In this document: one piece after another, positions 32,944 to 41,686 of the stretch
Layout of the letters: each line of letters opens with the position of its first letter
Numbering within the stretch: the first letter of the stretch is position 1
Notes under the pieces: generated by a model
Seen by the model: the letters and a program-made list of their open reading frames with translations, nothing else
Told to the model about the DNA's origin: nothing
Databases searched by the model: none
Program-made: the position numbers and the translations under genes
Assembly: GCF_017349075.1 (NCBI RefSeq)
Contig: NZ_JAFMOF010000002.1
Location: 682,001 to 746,000 of the forward strand
Length of the DNA stretch: 64,000 nucleotides
DNA from: Streptomyces triculaminicus
Lineage (GTDB): Bacteria; Actinomycetota; Actinomycetes; Streptomycetales; Streptomycetaceae
Direction of reading: 5' to 3'

Positions 32944-34095
32944 ATGCCCGTCAGACCCCGTCACCTTCTGGTCGGCGCCAGCACCGTCATAGCGGCGGTC
33001 GTATCGCTGTCGGGATGCTCACAGAAGGCCACGGGCGGCGACGGCTCGATCAAGGTGACGGCCTCGGACTCCAAATGCGAAGTGTCCCGGGCCGAGTTCC
33101 CGGCCGGGCACCTCACCCTGGACGTGGATAACACCGGCTCCAAGGTCACCGAGGTGTACGTGCTGTTCCCGGACGGCCGGATCGCGGCGGAGCGCGAGAA
33201 CATCGGCCCGGGCACGAAGGCTTCGATCACCGCCGAGATCAAGGCCGGTGACTACGAGATCGCCTGCAAGCCCGGCATGAAGGGCGACGGCATCCACCGG
33301 AAGGTCACCGCCACCGGTAAGAACACGGCTGCTGAGCGCAGCCCGGAGATCGACGCGGCGGTCGCCGGATACCGGTCCTACGTCCTCACTCAGGCCGAAG
33401 AGACGCTGCCGAAGGCGAAGGCGTTCGCCGACGCGGTCAAGGCGGGCGACATCGAGACGGCGAAGAAGCTCTACGCTCCCTCCAGGATCGGGTGGGAGCG
33501 CACCGAGCCGGTCGCCGAGTCCTTCGGCGACATCGACCCCAAGGTCGACATCCGGGAGGACGGCCTGGAGGCCGGCCAGGACCCGGAGAAGGACTGGACC
33601 GGCTGGCACCGCCTGGAGAAGGCGCTCTGGCAGGACAAGAAGATCGACGACCAGGAGAAGCGGCTCGCCGACCGGCTCGTGGCGGACCTCAACGACTGGG
33701 TGAAGAGGGTCGGCACCGCCGAGATCACCCCCACCTCGATGGCCAACGGAGCCAAGGAACTGCTCGACGAGGTCGCCCGCAACAAGATCACCGGCGAAGA
33801 GGACCGCTACTCCCACACCGACCTCGTGGACTTCAAGGGCAACCTCGAGGGCGCCCAGAAGTCCTACGAACTCCTCAAGCCCGTCGCCGCCAAGAACAAC
33901 CCGGGGCTCACCCGGGAACTGGACGGCCAGTTCACCGCTCTGACCGGGCTGCTGGACAAGTACCGCATCGGTGCCGCCGGATACGAGTACACCTCCTACG
34001 ACAAGGTCACCGAGCCGCAGCGCAAGGAGCTCTCGGACGGCGTGAACGCGCTGGCCGAACCGCTGTCCAAGCTCGCCGCCGCCGTCGTCAAGTAG
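32944..34095 (+). CDS. efeO: EfeO-type iron-binding lipoprotein (cupredoxin + imelysin/M75)
   Basis: The protein has 383 aa. The signal peptide ends in lipobox LSGC. An N-terminal cupredoxin-like domain (about 30-125; CEVSRAEFPAGHLTLDVDN, YEIACKPGMKGDG) precedes an imelysin/M75 helical domain (about 135-380) with the GWHRLEKALW motif whose His and Glu bind metal. EfeO captures iron outside the membrane and passes it to the permease EfeU, encoded 22 bp downstream. Its promoter carries both a BlaI-type box and a weak iron box. Confidence 0.93.
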   Translation: MPVRPRHLLVGASTVIAAVVSLSGCSQKATGGDGSIKVTASDSKCEVSRAEFPAGHLTLDVDNTGSKVTEVYVLFPDGRIAAERENIGPGTKASITAEIKAGDYEIACKPGMKGDGIHRKVTATGKNTAAERSPEIDAAVAGYRSYVLTQAEETLPKAKAFADAVKAGDIETAKKLYAPSRIGWERTEPVAESFGDIDPKVDIREDGLEAGQDPEKDWTGWHRLEKALWQDKKIDDQEKRLADRLVADLNDWVKRVGTAEITPTSMANGAKELLDEVARNKITGEEDRYSHTDLVDFKGNLEGAQKSYELLKPVAAKNNPGLTRELDGQFTALTGLLDKYRIGAAGYEYTSYDKVTEPQRKELSDGVNALAEPLSKLAAAVVK

Positions 34096-34117
34096 CCCGG
34101 AAGGACAACTCCACCCC

Positions 34118-34963
34118 ATGTTCGGCAACTTCCTGATCGGACTGCGCGAGGGCCTGGAGGCCAGCCTCGTCGTCTGCATCCTCGTCGCCTACCTCGTCAA
34201 GACCGGCAACCGCCGCCAGCTGCCACCCCTGTGGGCCGGTGTCGGAATCGCCGTCACCCTCAGCCTCGCATTCGGCGCGCTGCTGCAGTTCGGTTCCTCC
34301 ACCCTCACCTTCCAGGCCAAGGAAGCCCTCGGCGGCACCCTTTCCATCCTGTCCGTCGGCCTGGTCACCTGGATGGTGTTCTGGATGCGGCGCACCGCCC
34401 GCCACCTCAAGAGCGAACTCCAGGACAAACTCGACGCCGCCCTCGCAGTCGGCACCGGCGCCCTCGTGGTGACCTCCTTCTTCGCCGTAGGCCGCGAAGG
34501 CCTGGAGACCTCCCTGTTCATCTGGACCGCCGCCCAGGCCACCGGCGACGGCATCCGCCCCCTCATCGGAGCCCTCCTGGGACTCGCCACCTCCGTGGTC
34601 CTCGGCTGGCTCTTCTACAAGGGCGCCCTGCGCATCAACCTGGCCAGGTTCTTCCGCTGGACCGGCGCCATGCTCGTCGTCGTCGCGGCCGGCGTCCTCG
34701 CCTACGGCATCCACGATCTCCAGGAGGCCGACCTTCTCCCCGGCCTGCACGACCTCGCCTTCGACATCAGCACCACCATCCCCCCGGACTCCTGGTACGG
34801 CACCCTCCTCAAGGGCGTCTTCAACTTCCAGCCCGACCCCACCGTCCTGCAGGTGATCGTCTGGGCGCTCTACCTGACCCCGGTCATGGGCTTCTTCCTG
34901 GCCCCCGAACGCCCCCGGCCCGCACCGAATACCCAGACGGCGGCCGGGGCACCGGCCGAGTAG
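34118..34963 (+). CDS. efeU: EfeU/FTR1-family iron permease
   Basis: The protein has 281 aa with seven hydrophobic helices. The two FTR1 iron-binding motifs REGLEASL (residues 9-16) and REGLETSL (about 127-134) are intact. It transports iron, probably after oxidation, from EfeO into the cell. The usual third component EfeB (a DyP-type peroxidase) does not follow; the next gene is convergent and belongs to another transporter. A Pro/Ala-rich C-terminal tail ends the protein. Confidence 0.93.
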   Translation: MFGNFLIGLREGLEASLVVCILVAYLVKTGNRRQLPPLWAGVGIAVTLSLAFGALLQFGSSTLTFQAKEALGGTLSILSVGLVTWMVFWMRRTARHLKSELQDKLDAALAVGTGALVVTSFFAVGREGLETSLFIWTAAQATGDGIRPLIGALLGLATSVVLGWLFYKGALRINLARFFRWTGAMLVVVAAGVLAYGIHDLQEADLLPGLHDLAFDISTTIPPDSWYGTLLKGVFNFQPDPTVLQVIVWALYLTPVMGFFLAPERPRPAPNTQTAAGAPAE

Positions 34964-35382
34964 CGGCTGCGCCGCGGACCGGTCCCGGTCGCACCGCCCG
35001 CGGGCGGGCCGGTTCTGCACTCCGGGGCGGACACGACGCCCGAACCGGAGCGCAGGCCCATCACGCCGGGGCCGGCGTCACCAGGAAATCGACCGCCACC
35101 CCGCAGCGAACGCCGACCCTACGGTGACCCCATGCGCGCATCCTCTGCCACCCTTCTCCCGGTCAACGCGACCCTCGGAACGGCAAACCCGCACCACGTC
35201 GGCAGGGACGCCGGCTACTGGCCTCCCTCCGATCACACGCCCCGGCACCCACCGACCACCGGCGCGGAGACTGACCGGCCGCCCGGATCACGCCCCGTCC
35301 ACACCCTCCAATGCCCAAGGGCACCACGGCGGCCGGCATCACGCACACGCCGGATGCCGGACGACTGCGGATCGGGTCCTCG
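34964..35382. other. Intergenic region between convergent genes
   Basis: These 419 bp separate the efeU stop from the stop of the ABC ATPase gene. They contain a loop-free palindrome CCGCCCGCGGGCGG (34994-35007) and smaller inverted repeats that may terminate transcription. I see no EfeB remnant, RNA gene or convincing small open frame. Confidence 0.4.
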
Positions 35383-36846
35383 TCAGGTCATCGCCACGAG
35401 CGAGGCGGTGGGCCCGCTGTCGGTGATGCGTCCGGCGTCGAGAAGGTGGACGGTGTCGGTGTAGCGGGCGATGAGGTGGTGTTCGTGGGAGACGACGACC
35501 AGCGTCATGCCGTGCCGTTCGCGTAGGGCCGTGAGGAGACTCATGATGGCGGTGGCGGTGTCCGGGTCGAGGGCGGAGGTGACCTCGTCGCAGAGCAGGA
35601 CGTCGGGGCCTGCGGCGAGCGCGCGGGCGATGGAGACGCGCTGGCGCTGACCACCGGAGAGCTCGGCGGGGTAGCGGCGGGCGAAGTCGGCAGGCAGTCC
35701 GACGTCGGCGAGGAGTCCGGTGACCCGGTCGGCCAGGTCCGCCTTCGCGGTGGCCTGGTGAAGCCTGAGGGGCCGGGCGAGGGTGGCGCCGACGGTCCGG
35801 GCGGGGTTGAGGGTGCCGAGCGGGTTCTGCGGGACCAGCTGGATGCGGCGCTGCCGGTCCCGGCCGCGTTTGCGGGCCAGGGCGGGCAGCACCTGATCGT
35901 CGAGGGTGAGGGTGCCGGCGTCCGGCCGCTGCAGTCCGGCGAGAACGCGGAGCAGGGTTGTCTTACCGGATCCGGAGGGGCCGACGATGCCGGTGGCGCT
36001 GCCCGGTGCGGCCGCGAAGTCCACTCCGTCCAGGGCCAGGCGGGCGCGTCCGTGCCGGGTGAATCCCACCGTGAGGCCGTGGGCGGTCAGCCCGTTCCCC
36101 GCCATGCCGTCGGGGTGGGAAACGGTGTCCTCCGGACGCGCCGGGAGCGTGGCAGGCCGTGGCGCCGGCCGGCAGGCCGTGGCGAGGTCGACGACGTCGT
36201 CGGCGCAGCGGTCGACGAGTTCGGGGTCGTGGCAGGCGAGGACGATCGCGAGGTCGCGAGTGGTGGCGAGGTGGCGCAGGAGGCCGGCGATCTCGTCGCG
36301 CAGTGCGGTGTCGAGTCCTGCGGTGGGTTCGTCCAGCAGGAGGATGCCGGGGCGGCGGGCGAGGGCTCGGGCGAGTGCCACTCTGCGCTGCTGCCCGCCG
36401 GAGAGGGCGCCTGGCCGGCGGTCGGGCAGCCCGTCGTCGACGGGCAGGCGGCACTCGGCGAGCAGGTCCCGCACCGCCTGCGGGGAGGGGTCCACGGCGG
36501 TCTCGGCTACGAGGCGACGGACGCGCATCCGGGGGTTGAGGGCGGAGCCGGGGTCCTGGCCGACATGGGCGACCTGGTGGCGGCGCAGGTGCCGCAGGCG
36601 GTCCGGGGCGAGAGCGAGGACGTCGTGGCCGAGGACCTCGACAGTTCCTGACGAGACGTGGGCACCGGCGGGCAGGTCACCGATGACGGCGCGCAGCAGG
36701 GTGGACTTGCCGGAGCCGGAGGGGCCGGTGAGGGCGGTGACGCGGCCGCGCCGGAGGGTGAGGCCGGCGCCGGACAGCAGCACCGGCCCGTCGGGTATCC
36801 GTATCTCCAGGCCGGTGACGCTGACCACGGTCTGGTTGTCGGTCAT
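35383..36846 (-). CDS. Fused double ATPase of a peptide/nickel-type ABC importer (DppD-DppF in one chain)
   Basis: The protein has 487 aa from the ATG at 36846; a GTG at 36915 overlapping the permease stop would add 23 residues. Two complete ABC domains follow one another: Walker A GPSGSGKST, signature LSGGQQ and LLLDEPTAG in the first; GPSGSGKTT, LSGGQRQ and LLCDEVTSALD in the second, with QNPLGTLNPARTV typical of the oligopeptide/nickel group. A linker rich in Pro/Arg joins them. It energises the two permeases encoded upstream. The gene order is binding protein - permease - permease - ATPase, starting from an iron-box promoter. Confidence 0.92.
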   Translation of the reverse strand: MTDNQTVVSVTGLEIRIPDGPVLLSGAGLTLRRGRVTALTGPSGSGKSTLLRAVIGDLPAGAHVSSGTVEVLGHDVLALAPDRLRHLRRHQVAHVGQDPGSALNPRMRVRRLVAETAVDPSPQAVRDLLAECRLPVDDGLPDRRPGALSGGQQRRVALARALARRPGILLLDEPTAGLDTALRDEIAGLLRHLATTRDLAIVLACHDPELVDRCADDVVDLATACRPAPRPATLPARPEDTVSHPDGMAGNGLTAHGLTVGFTRHGRARLALDGVDFAAAPGSATGIVGPSGSGKTTLLRVLAGLQRPDAGTLTLDDQVLPALARKRGRDRQRRIQLVPQNPLGTLNPARTVGATLARPLRLHQATAKADLADRVTGLLADVGLPADFARRYPAELSGGQRQRVSIARALAAGPDVLLCDEVTSALDPDTATAIMSLLTALRERHGMTLVVVSHEHHLIARYTDTVHLLDAGRITDSGPTASLVAMT

Positions 36847-36911
36847 GGCCGCAGGGGGTTCCTCTGCTCGACGGGGCGGGGGTACGGACGCCTGCTGCCG
36901 GCGGGTGGGAG

Positions 36912-37757
36912 TCACCGGCCCACCGCCGATGTCCGGCGCGCGGAGGGCACGAGCGCGTCGGCGGCGAGGTTGACGCTGACGGCCAGGAGGCCGATGGCGA
37001 GGCTGGGTGCGACGACGGCCCAGGGGTTGAGGAGGGCGCCGGGGGCGTTCTCGCGGATCATCAGGGCCCAGTCGGCGGCGGGTGGCTGGGGGCCGAGCTG
37101 GAGGAAGCCGGCCATGGAGATGACATAGACGGCGGCGACGAAGCGCAGGCCGAACAGGGCCAGGACCGTGGCGCGCAGGTTGGGCAGGATCTCGCGCAGC
37201 GCCAGGTGCCACAGCCGTTCGCCGCTCGCGGTGGCGGCTTCGACGAAGCCGGACGCGGCGAGGGGCGCGGCCGCGCCGGCGATGACGCGGACCGCGTAGG
37301 GCACTCCGAGGACGGTGGCGGCGGCCATGACGGCGAGGCGTCCGCCGCCGGGCCAGGCCAGGGCGATCAGCATCATGCCCAGCACGGGCGGCAGCAGGAT
37401 GGCGACGTCGGCGCTGCGCTCGACGAGTCGGCCCAGGGTGGGGGTGAGGACGGCGAAGCAGCCCAGCACGGCGGCCAGGGCGGTGACGAGCACGGCGACG
37501 ACGAGCGCGCTGCCGATGAGGGCGCTGCCGCCGTGCAGCATCCGGCTCAGCACGTCCCGGCCGAGCTGGTCGCCGCCCAGAAGCGCGTCCTTGCCGGGCG
37601 GGGAGTAGGGGGCTGTGACGGGAGTGCCGATGGGGTGCGGGGCGAACAGCGGTCCGGCCAGGGCGAGCAGCGTCAGCAGGAGCCCGGGCGCCACCGGGAG
37701 GAGCACGCGAGCGAAAGGGCGCCGGGAGCGGATCGGGACGGATGCGGGGGCGCTCAT
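36912..37757 (-). CDS. ABC importer permease, DppC/OppC type
   Basis: The protein has 281 aa from an ATG overlapping the preceding permease stop (ATGA). The N-terminal helix (VLLPVAPGLLLTLLALAG) and the loop GTPVTAPYSPPGKDALLGGDQLGRDVLSRML are typical of DppC. About five more helices follow, with the coupling region EAATASGERLWHLALREILPN (EAA motif). It pairs with the DppB-type permease to form the channel. Confidence 0.9.
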   Translation of the reverse strand: MSAPASVPIRSRRPFARVLLPVAPGLLLTLLALAGPLFAPHPIGTPVTAPYSPPGKDALLGGDQLGRDVLSRMLHGGSALIGSALVVAVLVTALAAVLGCFAVLTPTLGRLVERSADVAILLPPVLGMMLIALAWPGGGRLAVMAAATVLGVPYAVRVIAGAAAPLAASGFVEAATASGERLWHLALREILPNLRATVLALFGLRFVAAVYVISMAGFLQLGPQPPAADWALMIRENAPGALLNPWAVVAPSLAIGLLAVSVNLAADALVPSARRTSAVGR

Positions 37758-38764
37758 GGACGGGCTCCCAAAGTGCGGGCACGGATGAGGTCGGCGCCCA
37801 GCAGGACGAGGCTGATGACGGCTCCGGTGCAGGCGACGACCCCGGCGATGACGGGGGTGTCGCGGTCGGCGACGGCTCCGGCCAGGACGGTGCCGAGGCC
37901 GGGGTAGTTGAAGAGGGTCTCCACGACGACCGCCCCGCCCAGCAGCATCCCGGTGGACGTCGCGGCCCCCGTGGCGATCGCGGGCCACGCGCCGGGCAGG
38001 GCGTGGCGCAGCAGCACGCGCCGGGGGGACAGCCCGTCCAGCCGGGCGGCCGTCACGTGCGGGGCCCCGGCCTGGTCGGCCAACGCACCGCGGACGATAC
38101 GGGCGTTCCAGCCGATCTGAGGTACGGCGAGGGCCAGGACCGGCATGACGAGCATGGTCCAGGAGGCGGGCGAGCCGTCGGGGGCGGTGAGGGTGACGGC
38201 GGGCAGGAGGCCGGTCCACAGCGACAGGACCAGCAGCAGGCCGATGGAGACGACGAACTCCGGCAGGGCCAACGCGATGCCGGAGGCGAAGCCGACGATC
38301 CGGTCCACCGCCCCGCCGGGGCGCAGCGCCGCCCAGCAGCCCAGGGCGAGCGCCGCGGCGAGGGTCACGGCGAAGGCGGTGGCGCCGAGCAGGAGCGTGT
38401 TGGGGAAGGGGGCGGAGAGCAGATCGGTGACGCGCTCACCGCGCGCGGAGGTGCCCAGGTCACCGGTGGGCAATGCGGTCATCCAGTCCCCGAACCGCTC
38501 CCACACGGGCCGGTCCAGGCCGAGCAAGTGGCGCCGGGCCGCGGTGTCGGCCGCACTCTCGCCGCGCTCGGAGGTGGCCGAGGCCGCGTCGCCGGGCAGC
38601 AGCTCGATCGCGGCGAACACGACGGCGAGCAGCACGGCCAGCATCAGGGCACGTTTGGCGAGCACCACGCCGGCACGGCCGACCGCCCGGAGGGAACGGC
38701 GCAGGGCCGAGGGCGCCGCAGGTGCTGCGGCGGCCTCGGCCCCTTCTATCGCTGCCTCGCTCAA
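37754..38764 (-). CDS. ABC importer permease, DppB/OppB type
   Basis: The protein has 336 aa if started at the TTG at 38764, which overlaps the binding-protein stop (TTGA); no ATG or GTG is better placed, so the exact start is uncertain. It has the family pattern LLGLDRPVWERFGDWMTALPTGDLGTS, six helices, the EAA-like loop VTAARLDGLSPRRVLLRHALPGA, and LFNYPGLGTVLAGAV near the end. It heterodimerises with the following DppC-type permease. Confidence 0.85.
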   Translation of the reverse strand: MSEAAIEGAEAAAAPAAPSALRRSLRAVGRAGVVLAKRALMLAVLLAVVFAAIELLPGDAASATSERGESAADTAARRHLLGLDRPVWERFGDWMTALPTGDLGTSARGERVTDLLSAPFPNTLLLGATAFAVTLAAALALGCWAALRPGGAVDRIVGFASGIALALPEFVVSIGLLLVLSLWTGLLPAVTLTAPDGSPASWTMLVMPVLALAVPQIGWNARIVRGALADQAGAPHVTAARLDGLSPRRVLLRHALPGAWPAIATGAATSTGMLLGGAVVVETLFNYPGLGTVLAGAVADRDTPVIAGVVACTGAVISLVLLGADLIRARTLGARP

Positions 38765-40314
38765 CGCGCGAGCCAGACGTTCTCGAGCTGGACCCGCCCG
38801 TAGCCGGGGAGCTTGGGCAGGTTGCGGACCTTGGGCCCGGCCAGGTCGATGCCGTCGGCCATGCCCCAGAGCAGGTAACCGGACTTGTCGTACTCGATCT
38901 GCTGGAGCTCGCGCAGGGACGTGGCGCGCTCCTTCTTGTCGGCGGTGCCGATGACCTTGCGGTATGTGTCGTCGAAGTCCTTCTCGGACCAGCCGGCCTC
39001 GTTCTGCCCGGCGCCGGTGACCATGGTCTTGGAGGCGAAGAACACCACGGAGTCGTTGGTGCCCCAGTAGGTGGTGTAGAACTCGCCCTTGAGCCAGGTC
39101 TTGTCGTAGAAGGCGCCGGACTCCTGCTTGACGACCTCGACCTTGATGCCGGCCTCGCGGGCCTGGTGGGCGAACAGGGTCGCGGACTCGGCCAGGCCGG
39201 GGATGTCCTCGGTGGTGATGAGCTCGTAGGTCTTCGAGAAGTCGAAGTTCGCCTCTTCGAGGAGCTTCTTGGCCTTGGCGAGGTCCCGCTTGCGCTGGGG
39301 GATGTCCTTGGCGTAGGCGGGGTCGCCGGTGCCCAGGATGTCGTTGGCGACGGTTCCGTAGCCGGAGAGGACCTGCTTGACCATGGCCTCGCGGTCGACG
39401 ACGAGCTTCATGGCCTCGCGGACCCGGACGTCGGCGAAGGGCCCGTCGGCAGTGCGCATGACGATGGGCATCGCCATGTCGTTGGGGCGGCGGACAACCT
39501 GGATGTCCTTGCGCGAGGCGGCGGTGCGGGCGGCGACGGCGCCGGCGTTGGAGGCGACGTCGATCTGGCCGCCCAGAAGGGCGTTGGCCATGGCCTGGGG
39601 GCTCTCGAACATGGTCACCTCGATGGCGTCGAGGTGGACCTGCCCGCCGTGCCACTTGTCGTTGCGCAGCAGACGGGCGTTGCCGCCGCGGAACCAGTCG
39701 AGCTTGAACGGGCCCGTGCCGGGAGCCTTGACGATGTCCTTGTCGGCGGTGTCCTTCTTGAGAACGAACGTGGACAGGCGGGTGAGCAGGGGCAGTTCGG
39801 CGTTGGCGTAGTCGGAGACCAGGACCACGGTGTCCTTGCCGTCGGCGGTGATGTTCTCCGCCTTGATGCCCGGCAGCCGGGCAGCACCCGCGGGGGTGTT
39901 GCGCAGCCGGCGCAGCGACCACACCACGTCATCGGCGGTGACCGGTGAACCGTCGTGGAATGTGGCGCCCTTGGCGATCGTGAACCGCCAGGTCTTCAGG
40001 TCGTCGGACGCCTTCCAGCCGGAGGCCAGGCGCCCGACGGTGTTGTCCTTCAGGCCCGGTGCGGTGAGCGTGTCGTAGACGAGGGCGATGATGAGGTAGT
40101 CGCTCTCGTTGCCCTGGTTCCCGTGCGGGTCGCGGGTGGTGGCTGAGGACCGGCCGAGCGCGCCGATACGGAGGGTGCCGCCCTTGCGGGGGGCGCCGCC
40201 GGCGGAGTCCGCCGGTGAGGAGGAAGCGTCCTTGCCGCCCCCACAAGCGGCGAGCAGCACGGCCGCGCCTATGCCCCCGCCGGCCCCCAGCGCCTGGCGC
40301 CTTGTCCAATTCAC
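38761..40314 (-). CDS. Substrate-binding lipoprotein of peptide/nickel/opine type
   Basis: The protein has 517 aa from a GTG at 40314 behind GAGGA. The N-terminus has a twin-arginine-like TRRQAL and lipobox LLAAC. Family 5 binding-protein features are GTLRIGALGR, LVYDTLT, WRFTIAKGATFHDGSPVTADDVVWSLRRL, GTGPFKL and VREAMKLVVDREAMV. This family binds peptides, nickel chelates, opines or opine-like metallophores. Its promoter holds a near-consensus iron box at 40347-40365, so it is probably induced by iron starvation and most likely imports a metal chelate. Confidence 0.92.
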   Translation of the reverse strand: MNWTRRQALGAGGGIGAAVLLAACGGGKDASSSPADSAGGAPRKGGTLRIGALGRSSATTRDPHGNQGNESDYLIIALVYDTLTAPGLKDNTVGRLASGWKASDDLKTWRFTIAKGATFHDGSPVTADDVVWSLRRLRNTPAGAARLPGIKAENITADGKDTVVLVSDYANAELPLLTRLSTFVLKKDTADKDIVKAPGTGPFKLDWFRGGNARLLRNDKWHGGQVHLDAIEVTMFESPQAMANALLGGQIDVASNAGAVAARTAASRKDIQVVRRPNDMAMPIVMRTADGPFADVRVREAMKLVVDREAMVKQVLSGYGTVANDILGTGDPAYAKDIPQRKRDLAKAKKLLEEANFDFSKTYELITTEDIPGLAESATLFAHQAREAGIKVEVVKQESGAFYDKTWLKGEFYTTYWGTNDSVVFFASKTMVTGAGQNEAGWSEKDFDDTYRKVIGTADKKERATSLRELQQIEYDKSGYLLWGMADGIDLAGPKVRNLPKLPGYGRVQLENVWLAR

Positions 40315-40346
40315 GTCGTCCTCGTTCCGCTGCGACCATCGGCTAC

Positions 40347-40365
40347 TTAGGCTTGCCTACCCTAA
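40347..40365 (-). promoter_or_regulatory. Iron box (DmdR/IdeR type) at the ABC importer promoter
   Basis: TTAGGCTTGCCTACCCTAA agrees with the consensus TTAGGTTAGSCTAACCTAA at about 15 of 19 positions. It lies 33 bp upstream of the binding-protein GTG on the minus strand. Confidence 0.85.
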
Positions 40366-40478
40366 CTCGGTCATGATCGCAAGGGTGAGTGGGTCTTGAA
40401 GCGAAAGGCGAATCACCCTCAACTTCCGTTTCTCGTCCGCCAATCGGTCAAAATCGGGTGAAGCGGACTATTTTTTAG

Positions 40479-40497
40479 TAAGGTTTGCCTTACCTAA
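40479..40497 (+). promoter_or_regulatory. Iron box (DmdR/IdeR type) facing the biosynthetic operon
   Basis: TAAGGTTTGCCTTACCTAA agrees with the iron-box consensus at about 16 of 19 positions. It is embedded in an AT-rich stretch (40470-40500), rare in this genome, about 170 bp upstream of the oxygenase gene. Confidence 0.85.
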
Positions 40498-40665
40498 TTT
40501 CAGTGGTACTTTCCTCGGCAGCCGCTGACGCCAACCGCCGGTTCCCGCCATCTGCCATTCCCCCCACAGGCCGCATTCCTGTGTACCGCCCCGCCTTGCG
40601 GCCGCCCCGAGGCATGCCCGGAACCCGCTCCTCCGCCCCACCGCACGGAAACGGATGACTTCGCC

Positions 40666-41658
40666 ATGAGTACGGGAACCGCCCCCGTCCGCCTGCTCGA
40701 CGCCGCCTCGGCCGCCGAGCTCCACCGGGCCGCCGGACAGATCCTCGCCGCATCCGGCACCTCCGCCACGTCCCCCGAACTCCTCGGACGGGTCGCCCAG
40801 TCGGCGGCCGCCCTCAGCGAAACGGTCCGGCAGCACCTGCGGCCCGTCGACACCGATGACGGCCTGTTCGTGCTGCGCGGCCTGACCGTCGACGACGCCG
40901 ACATAGGCCCCACGCCCGGAAGCTGGGCCACCGCCGGGGACAGCGGCGCCGTCCACGACATCGTGATGCTGCTGCTCGCCACCGCCATGGGCACCCCCAT
41001 CGCCTGGGAGGGCCAGCAGAACGGGCGGTTCGTCCACAACATCGTCCCTGCCCCGGGCCACGAGCAGGAGCAGACCGGCGCCAGCAGCTCCGTCCTCCTC
41101 AGCCCGCACACCGAGGACGCCTTCCACCCCGGCCGCGCCCACCTGCTGATGCTCGGATGCATGCGCAACCACGACAACATCGCCACCACCGCCGCGAGCA
41201 TCCGCAAGGTGCGGCTGGACGAGGCCGACATCGCCGTCCTCTCGCGCCCCGAACTGCCCATCCTCCCCGACGACGCCTACGCGGAGGCGCAGGGCTTCGA
41301 CGGGAGCCCGCCGGACGTTCCCGTCCTGTGGCACTCCGCGGACGGCCTCACCCTGCGCTTCGACCCCGCCTACACCCCGCTGGAGAACGCCACCCCCGCC
41401 TACCGGGCCGCGTACGAGCGATTGGAAGCCGAACTCGCCCGCGTCTCGGTCGCGGTGAGCCTGTGCCCCGGCGAGGTCCTCGTCGTCGACAACGACCTCG
41501 TCGTGCACGGCCGCGTCCCCTTCACGGCCCGCTACGACGGCACCGACCGCTGGCTCAAGCGCGCCTCGGTGCGCGTCCCCGGGCGCGCCACCCGCCCGCC
41601 GGCCGAGGCCGCCGAGCACGGCTACGGCCAGGCCGCCCTCGAGGCGTACGCCGCCTGA
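40666..41658 (+). CDS. TauD/clavaminate-synthase-like Fe(II)/2-oxoglutarate oxygenase
   Basis: The protein has 330 aa. The iron-binding facial triad is seen as HTEDAFHPG (His and acidic residue two later) and the distal His of NDLVVHGRVPF, with the 2-oxoglutarate Arg probably in the KRASVRVPGR stretch. The sequence, including LLLATAMGTPIAWEGQQNGRFVHNIVP, resembles amino-acid beta-hydroxylases of the asparagine/arginine oxygenase branch. It opens a five-gene operon for 2,3-diaminopropionate chemistry, so it may hydroxylate an amino acid building block or the product. Exact substrate unknown. Confidence 0.88.
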   Translation: MSTGTAPVRLLDAASAAELHRAAGQILAASGTSATSPELLGRVAQSAAALSETVRQHLRPVDTDDGLFVLRGLTVDDADIGPTPGSWATAGDSGAVHDIVMLLLATAMGTPIAWEGQQNGRFVHNIVPAPGHEQEQTGASSSVLLSPHTEDAFHPGRAHLLMLGCMRNHDNIATTAASIRKVRLDEADIAVLSRPELPILPDDAYAEAQGFDGSPPDVPVLWHSADGLTLRFDPAYTPLENATPAYRAAYERLEAELARVSVAVSLCPGEVLVVDNDLVVHGRVPFTARYDGTDRWLKRASVRVPGRATRPPAEAAEHGYGQAALEAYAA

Positions 41659-41686
41659 TCACCGACCAGCAGACGAGGAGCCAACC

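Noticed and set aside
35132..35464. Small gene between efeU and the ABC ATPase
   Set aside because: The Pro/Arg/Thr-rich frame has no ribosome site, no hydrophobic or conserved part and overlaps the ATPase 3' end.
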